Below, one piece after another: positions 1 to 5,187 of a stretch of 34,830 bases of DNA. The notes beneath the pieces were generated by a model. That model made no database searches, had not been told where the DNA came from, and saw only the letters and a program-made list of their open reading frames with translations. The DNA is from a virus. Each line of letters starts with the position of its first letter. Position 1 is the first letter of the stretch. The position numbers were made by a program, and so were the translations under genes. The stretch lies in the IMG/VR virus record IMGVR_UViG_3300037502_002060, positions 1 to 34,830 of that record; one strand, written 5' to 3'.

Positions 1-76
1 GGAGAAGATAACCCCAGCCAAACCGGCCAGGATCGAGCGCAGCAAGACTTTGACATTGACTGAGGGGAGAACATGA
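1..76 (+). CDS. 3' end of YqaJ-type exonuclease (second copy of the gene end)
   Basis: This is the last part of the exonuclease gene whose full copy is at 33805-34779. It reads in frame to a TGA at 74-76 that overlaps the ATG of the LexA-like gene (ATGA). It appears here only because the window carries the closing repeat. It is not a separate gene. Confidence 0.9.
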   Translation, partial: EKITPAKPARIERSKTLTLTEGRT

Positions 77-127
77 ACCTCTCCCCGACGCCGGCCCAGA
101 AGCGGCTTTATGACTTCCTGGCCGGGT
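1..127. repeat. Terminal direct repeat (copy 1), genome closure
   Basis: Bases 1-127 are identical to 34704-34830. The repeat covers the 3' end of the exonuclease gene and the first 18 codons of the LexA-like gene, so the genome closes without breaking a reading frame. Unit length is 34,703 bp. An overlap of exactly 127 is also a common maximum k-mer of de Bruijn assemblers, so it may be an assembly overlap of a circular or circularly permuted molecule and not a true packaged terminal repeat. Confidence 0.95.
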
Positions 128-291
128 ATTTCGAGGAGCATGGGGTTTACCCTAGTCAGCGAGAGATTTGCCGGGAGTTCGGCTGGAAATCGGTGGCCAG
201 CTGCCACGCCATGCTCCATCGCCTGGAGCGCCGCGGCTTGATTAGGATTTACCCTTACCTATCCCGCGGCCTGGAGATTGTGAGAAAATAG
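73..291 (+). CDS. Stand-alone LexA-type winged-helix DNA-binding protein
   Basis: This 72-residue protein matches the N-terminal DNA-binding domain of LexA: an opening TPAQKRLYDFL helix, the GVYPSQREI turn, a helix resembling GWKSVASCHAML, and an RRGLIR wing. There is no S24 peptidase domain, so it cannot self-cleave like LexA. The ATG overlaps the stop of the exonuclease gene (ATGA), and AGGGGAG lies just upstream, so it is translationally coupled. It is the last gene of the rightward unit, followed by a terminator. A role as a transcription regulator of the phage or of host SOS-type promoters is an inference. The first 55 bases are repeated at the right end of the window. Confidence 0.8.
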   Translation: MNLSPTPAQKRLYDFLAGYFEEHGVYPSQREICREFGWKSVASCHAMLHRLERRGLIRIYPYLSRGLEIVRK

Positions 292-347
292 ATCTCACTA
301 CCTTCAGCCAGTAGTGTCTCCTTCTCCTTCACAAGGGGGAATTTCAG

Positions 348-371
348 CCCGGCCTAGTGCCGGGTTTTTTT
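348..371 (+). terminator. Rho-independent terminator of the rightward unit
   Basis: A 6-bp GC stem (CCCGGC / GCCGGG, loop CTAGT) is followed by seven T residues. It sits 57 bases after the LexA-like gene and exactly where the leftward unit ends. On the minus strand the hairpin is not followed by a T tract, so it looks one-directional. Confidence 0.85.
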
Positions 372-531
372 ACTTCTTGCCTGGCTTTTTAGCGCCGGCC
401 TCTGACATTGCAATGGCCACGGCTTGCTTGCGATCCATGACCTTGCTGCCGGAGCTGCTCTTTAGCTTGCCGGCTTTGTATTCGCGCATCACTTTCTGGA
501 CCTTCATCATTTGTTTTCCACTCATTGGCAT
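370..531 (-). CDS. Small basic DUF6496-like protein
   Basis: This 53-residue Lys/Ser-rich protein contains the run KVMREYKAGKLKSSSG followed by RKQAVAIAMSEA, which I recognise as the DUF6496 type common in environmental phages. Function is unknown. The start at 531 is chosen because AGGAAGG lies about 8 bases upstream. A longer reading frame to 618 exists but has no ribosome site and lacks family similarity. It is the last gene of the leftward unit, downstream of the lysis cassette, and its stop lies in the T tract of the facing terminator. Confidence 0.7.
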   Translation of the reverse strand: MPMSGKQMMKVQKVMREYKAGKLKSSSGSKVMDRKQAVAIAMSEAGAKKPGKK

Positions 532-567
532 GGTTCTTTTCCTTCCTGGTTGGGGTAAGCTAAACCC

Positions 568-632
568 GCAGCTCGCGGAATAACGGGATTCCGGCAGCGT
601 GGGGTTCGGTTGTTGCACACACCGCGAGCTGC
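568..632. repeat. 11-bp perfect inverted repeat between two small genes
   Basis: GCAGCTCGCGG at 568-578 is the exact reverse complement of CCGCGAGCTGC at 622-632, with 43 bases between. It fills the gap between the 52-residue gene (stop at 632-634) and the ribosome site of the DUF6496-like gene. There is no T tract, so it is not a standard terminator. It could be a processing or stability hairpin in the leftward mRNA, or a site for DNA binding or recombination. Confidence 0.6.
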
Positions 633-790
633 TATTTCATCGCCGCGGCGCGAATGTTATCGACCATGTTCGGGTACGGGCGGCCGGCTTTCTTGGCCAT
701 AGCTTTCGCAGCTTTCTTTTGCGTGTCGCTTAGTTTCTTAGACTTGCCCAGGGACTTCGGGCGCTTCTTTTCCCAGACTGGCTTTTCCAT
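632..790 (-). CDS. Small Lys-rich hypothetical protein (52 aa)
   Basis: This is a 52-residue reading frame from an ATG at 790 to TAG at 632-634, with AGGAG a few bases upstream of the start. It is very basic: it starts MEKPVWEKKRPKSLG, has a central AAKAMAKKAGRPYP segment, and ends NIRAAAMK. I do not recognise a named family. The Lys/Ala composition resembles the neighbouring DUF6496-like protein and the small basic proteins near the portal. It lies 9 bases after the endolysin stop, so it is probably co-transcribed with it. Confidence 0.65.
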   Translation of the reverse strand: MEKPVWEKKRPKSLGKSKKLSDTQKKAAKAMAKKAGRPYPNMVDNIRAAAMK

Positions 791-799
791 TTCTCTCTC

Positions 800-1264
800 C
801 TATGCTCTCAATCCTGGTGTGTAAACTGTCTTGCCATCCACCCGGCTGGCCGTGAGCTGCTGCTTCTTTAGGTCCGCCGGGTTGTAGCTCACATGAACCC
901 AGCCAGAATCCGGTACGCCTGGCGTGTAAAACTCTAAGATGACTTGCGTGAATTGGAGATTTTCCGAGATCCACTTCGCGAGTTCCGCGTTCGGGACGCC
1001 TGGGATTTCGATGTCCGCCGCTTGGCCTTTGCAATGGTCGCTGGTTTTGCTACCGCCGACGGCTGCATTGACTTCTGGGTGACGGAATCCGGAATTGACT
1101 TTGACGCCCCGGCCGTAGTGGTCCCGAACAGGCTGCAAAACTTTCTCACAAAGTACGCGAAGATTTTCAATTTCCACCTCCCCAGGTGTGTTATCCAGGC
1201 CGTGGCGCAGCGCCGTCTCCGACTTCACCATTTCGACCAGGGAAAAATTAGTAGTTAAATTCAT
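800..1264 (-). CDS. Endolysin, peptidase M15-type D,D/L,D-carboxypeptidase fold
   Basis: This 154-residue protein has the M15 zinc peptidase signature: SGFRHPEVN (about 58-66), then GGSKTSDH with ligand H77, QAADIE with ligand D84, and GWVHVS with ligand H124. E111 is a likely general base. Such phage enzymes cut peptide cross-links in peptidoglycan at lysis. No signal peptide is visible, so it should need the holin just upstream. Its ATG overlaps the holin stop (ATGA), making a tight holin-endolysin pair. The length is normal for single-domain M15 endolysins. Confidence 0.9.
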   Translation of the reverse strand: MNLTTNFSLVEMVKSETALRHGLDNTPGEVEIENLRVLCEKVLQPVRDHYGRGVKVNSGFRHPEVNAAVGGSKTSDHCKGQAADIEIPGVPNAELAKWISENLQFTQVILEFYTPGVPDSGWVHVSYNPADLKKQQLTASRVDGKTVYTPGLRA

Positions 1265-1701
1265 TTCTTTTTCTCCAGGATCTCATCGAGCTGCTGGCTC
1301 TTCTCTTTCGACCCAGCGCTTGATCCGAAGTAGTAACCCAGGACCATTGTGACGGCGCTGGTTAGCGCGCCCAAGACATAGATCAGGATGTCTTTGCTAT
1401 TGGCATCGACATCAACAAAGATAATCACGGCGAAAAGAATAAAGGTTAGCCCGACTGTACCGAGCGCTAGGATCGGGGTGACGATTTTGTTTAGGGTTGG
1501 AGCTGCGGCGCTGGTCGCGATTTCGATTTCGCGCTTGCGAGCTGAATCCATTTCTTTGACATGAGCTTCAAGCTCTGCGAGCTGGCCCTTTTGCGCCATT
1601 TCCATGAGCTTTGCCTGGGCTTCGGCTTTGGCTGCCGGGTCCGGTAAAACTTTATCTAAAACTTTTTCGCCGATTGAAAGTAAAGCTGCAATTGGAAACA
1701 T
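1261..1701 (-). CDS. Holin, 3TM/GTA-holin-like
   Basis: This 146-residue protein has an amphipathic N-terminus (FPIAALLSIGEKV), a charged helical middle containing the DPAAKAEAQAKL motif, two clear membrane segments (about 75-98 and 104-125), and a C-terminal GSSAGSKEK tail with a lysine end. This arrangement matches the phage/GTA '3TM holin' family. It would form the inner-membrane lesion releasing the M15 endolysin, whose gene overlaps its stop. Its start lies just after the stop of the spanin-like gene. The lysis role rests on the family plus context. Confidence 0.85.
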   Translation of the reverse strand: MFPIAALLSIGEKVLDKVLPDPAAKAEAQAKLMEMAQKGQLAELEAHVKEMDSARKREIEIATSAAAPTLNKIVTPILALGTVGLTFILFAVIIFVDVDANSKDILIYVLGALTSAVTMVLGYYFGSSAGSKEKSQQLDEILEKKK

Positions 1702-1702
1702 A

Positions 1703-2231
1703 TCACCAGGCCCCCATCAGTTTAAGAGTGAGATAAATTATCCCGCTCAATACAAAAATCATAACCCAAACTAATCTTTCTTCACCCCTGGCCCTTTGGA
1801 ATTCATGGTCCAGAAGTTTCTTTTCTTTTCGCATTTGCGCCACCAGGTTTTTTACTTCACCGACCGCGCTCTTGCCAAATTCTTTTTCGACATCTTTATA
1901 CATCTGCTCTTCGGCGTCGCGAATCTTGCGCACCTCACGATACTCTGTGCTGGCGTCCACGAATACCAAATCGCCACGGCGTTCCAGCTGGAGCTGCTTT
2001 TTCTTCCAGGCTACTCTTGCCCTAGCTTCTTCGTCCAGGAAGCTATTAACTTCCTTGCCGACTTCTTTTATTTCGCGGCCTACTTTGACCGCTTCTTTTA
2101 TTCCACTTAGCGCAGTACGCGCTACTTCCGCCGGGTTAGCGGGATCAGGTAGGCTTGTCACGGCTGATCCTATATCCGATGCGTTGCAGCCAGATACCAG
2201 ATGTGACCAGTAAAGCTGCAATCAATCTCAT
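1703..2231 (-). CDS. Putative unimolecular spanin (lipoprotein plus C-terminal TM), frameshifted near its N-terminus
   Basis: The long frame (172 codons, 1703-2221) can only start at a TTG that directly follows an in-frame stop. It carries VSGC near residue 12, a charged coiled-coil-like middle, and a membrane helix at about 150-170. An ATG at 2231 overlaps the upstream stop (ATGA), as in most genes here. It encodes a signal-peptide start (MRLIAALLVTSG) but runs to a stop after 28 codons in the other frame. Removing one base, for example one of the two C at 2197-2198, joins the frames into MRLIAALLVTSVSGC, a good lipoprotein signal with lipobox VSGC. A lipoprotein with a C-terminal TM next to holin and endolysin is the T1 gp11-type u-spanin design. 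The break may be a sequencing error, a real mutation or a recoding site. Confidence 0.65.
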
Positions 2232-2440
2232 AATTTTGAGACGAGCTTAATCAAAAGGTCGATGGCCCAGCCAAGCGCACCGACCAAAATAATTGTCGCG
2301 GTTAATATCCCAGCTTCAATTCTTTTTAGCCTGGCGTTACTCGCTCTAAACTGCACTTCGATCCCTTTGTATCGCTCGGCGCAGACTGCTTCGTGAGTAT
2401 CCAATTGAGCTTTAACTTCTTGCGTCGTTGTCATACTCAC
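2228..2440 (-). CDS. XhlA-like small membrane protein of the lysis cassette
   Basis: This 70-residue protein has an N-terminal coiled-coil-like half (VKAQLDTHEAVCAERYKGIEVQF, ARLKRIEAG) and one membrane helix at about 45-65, with a short KLVSKL tail. This is the layout of haemolysin XhlA-type lysis accessory proteins. It uses GTG at 2440, overlapping the upstream stop (GTGA); ATG at 2434 is an alternative start. It directly precedes the spanin-holin-endolysin genes, so it is probably a second holin-like or lysis-timing protein. Family assignment is from architecture only. Confidence 0.6.
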   Translation of the reverse strand: MSMTTTQEVKAQLDTHEAVCAERYKGIEVQFRASNARLKRIEAGILTATIILVGALGWAIDLLIKLVSKL

Positions 2441-2820
2441 TCATTTCCGGATGCCGCGTCCCAGGTCTGGTTCGCTTCATTCCATTTGTATTTATTGCCG
2501 TCGGTTGGATACGGAACCGGAGAATTCCATAGACATGACTGCTCATCGAGAATCCAGGATGCGTATGGTTTCTGCGGAATAAATGCGTCGCGCTGCGCGT
2601 CGTATGAATAACCGATGCCGGCGTAATTCTTACGCAGCGCTTTGCTCTGGTCAGCTGATGGCTGGCCGGTTGCCGGATCGTAGTGGACCCCGCCGCGTGT
2701 GTTGTAGCTGGTTTGAATCCAAGTGCCAGGCGAAGTGTCCACGAATGTCTGAAAGAATTCTTGCTCCGCGACAATCACTTGCTCGACGATGCCGTTGTTT
2801 ACTTTTGCGAAATGCCCCAT
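2437..2820 (-). CDS. Conserved phage protein of unknown function ('GHFAKV' type)
   Basis: This 127-residue protein starts MGHFAKVNNGIVEQVIV and contains TWIQTSYNTRGG, NYAGIGYSYD, DAFIPQKPYASW and YPTDGNKYKWNE. It resembles a conserved protein I know from T4-type and other marine phages, usually near tail genes, with no established function. The start at 2820 is set by AAGGAG 6-7 bases upstream. A longer frame to 2880 runs into the neighbouring gene's 3' end. It lies between the adhesins and the lysis genes, so a virion-surface or fibre-associated role is possible but unproven. Confidence 0.7.
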   Translation of the reverse strand: MGHFAKVNNGIVEQVIVAEQEFFQTFVDTSPGTWIQTSYNTRGGVHYDPATGQPSADQSKALRKNYAGIGYSYDAQRDAFIPQKPYASWILDEQSCLWNSPVPYPTDGNKYKWNEANQTWDAASGNE

Positions 2821-2830
2821 GTTTTGCTCC

Positions 2831-3934
2831 TTATGCCGTGTATGTTCCAGATGAAGTAAATGTGTGAATGGTATATCCACCGCTGCTGGTTACTGTGCCG
2901 CCGGTTCCTCGCTGCGATCCTGAGTAACGGATGATTACGATGCCGGAGCCACCAGCGCCAGCAGCGCCAGCATTTGATGTTCCGCCACCAGCGCCACCAC
3001 CACCTGAACCAGTATTGGCGTTAGCATCTCCACCAGCCCCGCCATTTGTTCCGCCAGTACCACCGGCTCCAGCACCACCAGATCCAGCAGTGCCAATAGA
3101 TCCACTACTATAAGCAGAACCTCCGCCGCCTCCGGCTCTAGTTGTTGCGCTTCCATTTATGGATGATGAAACACCATTTCCACCAGCGCCACCATTTTGC
3201 CCAGAACCGTTTGATCCGGCTGCGCCAGCACCGCCGCCACCACCGCCGCCTTGTGCCGGGCCAGATGCGTTACCACCAGCATATCCTTGGTTAGAAGTTC
3301 CAGCGCCGCCACTTAGCCCGTAAGATCCTCCACCGCCTGAGCCGCCACTAGCTCCTGCAAAAGATCCAAATGCGCCTCCGCCGCCACCTCCGGTAGATGT
3401 AATAGAACCAAAAACAGAATTACTACCAGCATTTCCTTGCCCACCACTACCAGCGGATCTACCAGCGCCACCAGCGCCAATTGTTACTGTATATGCGGTT
3501 CCTTCTGAAACACTTAAAACAGATTCAGCAGATCCTCCACCGCCAGAAGATTCACCAGAAACAGATGACCTATACCCCCCAGCACCACCGCCTCCAGCAG
3601 ATGAGTTGCCATTATTTAATCCGCCACCTCCAGCGCCGCCAGCAATTACAAGATATTCAACAGAATATGCTTGCGCCTGAGTAGTCACATCTCTCCATTT
3701 AGTTCCTTCATAAAATTCATATTTGCTGGTGTCTGTGTTGTATCTCACCATCCCAGTACCAGGCGAACCAGGCCGCTGCGCCGTGGTCCCAGCTGGCAGA
3801 TCGAAATAGCTTGTCGCGCTATTCGTCTGTCCGCTCACCGATGTCGGCGTGACCGATACATTGTCCAGCGACGCAGCTCCAATATCACCCGTGGATTCGA
3901 CTACTACTTTTGATAGGTTTCGTGCTTTACTCAT
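2831..3934 (-). CDS. Glycine-rich tail adhesin, paralogue 1
   Basis: This 367-residue protein has an N-terminal structural part (MSKARNLSKVVVE, then PAGTTAQRPGSPGTGMVRYNT and YEFYEGTKWRDVT), as seen in phage fibre-type proteins. A long glycine-rich domain starts at VEYLVIAGGAGGGG and runs with many GGGG blocks to GIVIIRY, followed by a GYTIHTFTSSGTYTA end. Poly-Gly sandwich domains are known in T-even Gp38 adhesins, so host-receptor binding is the likely role. The adjacent gene encodes a paralogue with the same end. AAGGA precedes the ATG at 3934. Confidence 0.75.
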   Translation of the reverse strand: MSKARNLSKVVVESTGDIGAASLDNVSVTPTSVSGQTNSATSYFDLPAGTTAQRPGSPGTGMVRYNTDTSKYEFYEGTKWRDVTTQAQAYSVEYLVIAGGAGGGGLNNGNSSAGGGGAGGYRSSVSGESSGGGGSAESVLSVSEGTAYTVTIGAGGAGRSAGSGGQGNAGSNSVFGSITSTGGGGGGAFGSFAGASGGSGGGGSYGLSGGAGTSNQGYAGGNASGPAQGGGGGGGAGAAGSNGSGQNGGAGGNGVSSSINGSATTRAGGGGGSAYSSGSIGTAGSGGAGAGGTGGTNGGAGGDANANTGSGGGGAGGGTSNAGAAGAGGSGIVIIRYSGSQRGTGGTVTSSGGYTIHTFTSSGTYTA

Positions 3935-3943
3935 ATTGATTCC

Positions 3944-4825
3944 TTATGCCGTGTATGTGCCGGAGCTGGTAAAGGTGTGGATGGTATAGCCGCCGGATGA
4001 TGTGACTGTGCCGCCGGTTCCTTTTTGTGTTCCTAAGTAACGGATGATGACAACACCAGAGCCGCCGCTTCCACCATTTGACCCAGAGCCCCCCCCGCCA
4101 CCGCCAGTATTGGCCGTTCCAGACCCACCAGTATTTGCTCCAGAAACACCATTACCTCCGCCGCCAGTACCACCCACTTGAGCGCCAAGATCCCCTTTAG
4201 CGCCTCCGCCGCCAGCGCGATAAGTGGCGGTTCCGTTAATGCTTGATTGAACACCAATACCACCAACGGCTCCTTGTTGCGAAGTGGCCGTAGCGGGAGT
4301 AGCCCCAGCACCACCGCCAGCACCACCGGAGTTTCCTGAGAAACCAGCACCTCCAGCGTATCCCTGTCCGGTAGTTCCAGCGCCGGGACTTCCGGTTGAT
4401 GAACCACCACCTCCGGAACCGCCTGAACCGCCAGCAAATTCACTATTAAAACTACCGCCACCCCTTCCGCCGCCTGTTGATGTAATAGATCCAAATACAG
4501 AGTTAGAACCTTGTGCTGAACTTGCAGAACCATTAAGCATTCCAGCACCGCCGGCCCCAATAGTTACCGTATATGCGGTTCCATAATTAACGGTCAAAGC
4601 AGATTCGGCAGATGCCCCGCCACCCGATGATTCACCGGTTACAGAACACCGATAACCACCAGCACCACCACCTGAACCATCACCATAGCCTCCTCCGCCG
4701 CCGCCAGCAATTACAAGGTATTGAACAGAATAGTTTTGCAGCGGCCAGTCGCCGCCGCGTAACGCGTTACGGACTTCGTTGAGTTTCCAAATCCCGTCCG
4801 CAGCTGATGTGCTTGGATGTGGCAT
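3944..4825 (-). CDS. Glycine-rich tail adhesin, paralogue 2
   Basis: This 293-residue protein lacks most of the N-terminal structural part of its neighbour. It begins with a short lead (ADGIWKLNEVRNALRGGDW) and goes straight into VQYLVIAGGGGGG. The glycine-rich body, the GTAYTVTIGAGGAG and SVFGSITSTGGG blocks and the last 24 residues match paralogue 1. Its ATG shares a base with the stop of the gene before it (TAATG). A run of eight C at 4089-4096 (G8 in the coding strand) lies in the body and could slip. The tandem pair suggests a duplicated receptor-binding module. Confidence 0.75.
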   Translation of the reverse strand: MPHPSTSAADGIWKLNEVRNALRGGDWPLQNYSVQYLVIAGGGGGGYGDGSGGGAGGYRCSVTGESSGGGASAESALTVNYGTAYTVTIGAGGAGMLNGSASSAQGSNSVFGSITSTGGGRGGGSFNSEFAGGSGGSGGGGSSTGSPGAGTTGQGYAGGAGFSGNSGGAGGGAGATPATATSQQGAVGGIGVQSSINGTATYRAGGGGAKGDLGAQVGGTGGGGNGVSGANTGGSGTANTGGGGGGSGSNGGSGGSGVVIIRYLGTQKGTGGTVTSSGGYTIHTFTSSGTYTA

Positions 4826-5184
4826 TACGAAATCTCCTCATAAGACACGACAATCTCCAGGTCGCTTGCAGCTGAAGCCAGGGCCGTAATCTTGTCACCC
4901 TCTTCCAGGTAGATTGCTTTGCTTAAAACATCGAGCGTCGCGTCAGCTGGTACGGTGATCGTGTGAGCCAGCTTGTAGGATGTTGTGTTGTCAGCGTTAT
5001 AAAACGCCACCGTCACATCGGCATTATTCGTGCCGTCCACATTGGCCACATAAATTGCATTGATCTTGAACACCTTGCCGCTGGCTGCGGTATTCGTAAC
5101 GATGTCAGCGCTACTGGTAGTGAGAGCTGCCCCGACTGTCTTGCCGGTGATGGTTGATACATTGACGATATTTGGTGCTGCCAT
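4825..5184 (-). CDS. Conserved small virion/tail protein (119 aa)
   Basis: This 119-residue protein, predicted largely beta, begins MAAPNIVNVSTITGKT and contains the segments KVFKINAIYVANVDG, ADVTVAFYNAD, LDVLSKAIYLEEGDKI and LEIVVSYEEIS. It resembles a small protein I know from environmental phages located beside tail fibres. Its molecular function is not established. GGAGG precedes the ATG at 5184, which lies 3 bases after the fibre stop. Its stop overlaps the start of adhesin 2. A fibre-tip or decoration role is inferred from position. Confidence 0.65.
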   Translation of the reverse strand: MAAPNIVNVSTITGKTVGAALTTSSADIVTNTAASGKVFKINAIYVANVDGTNNADVTVAFYNADNTTSYKLAHTITVPADATLDVLSKAIYLEEGDKITALASAASDLEIVVSYEEIS

Positions 5185-5187
5185 GAT

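Noticed and set aside
73-291. Full LexA or CI-type repressor split by the contig end
   Set aside because: The gene is complete across the closing repeat, with a stop at 291 and a terminator after it. No S24 peptidase sequence follows in any frame.
944-1258. Plus-strand 104-residue frame opposite the endolysin
   Set aside because: The opposite strand carries an M15 peptidase with all zinc ligands. The plus frame has no family features.
2931-4586. Plus-strand Pro-rich and minus-strand Leu/Val-rich frames in the adhesin genes
   Set aside because: They are by-products of GGN-rich coding sequence read in other frames. Composition is artificial and no starts fit.
2831-4825. Diversity-generating retroelement acting on the duplicated adhesins
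   Set aside because: No reverse transcriptase and no template/variable repeat pair with A-specific changes was seen.
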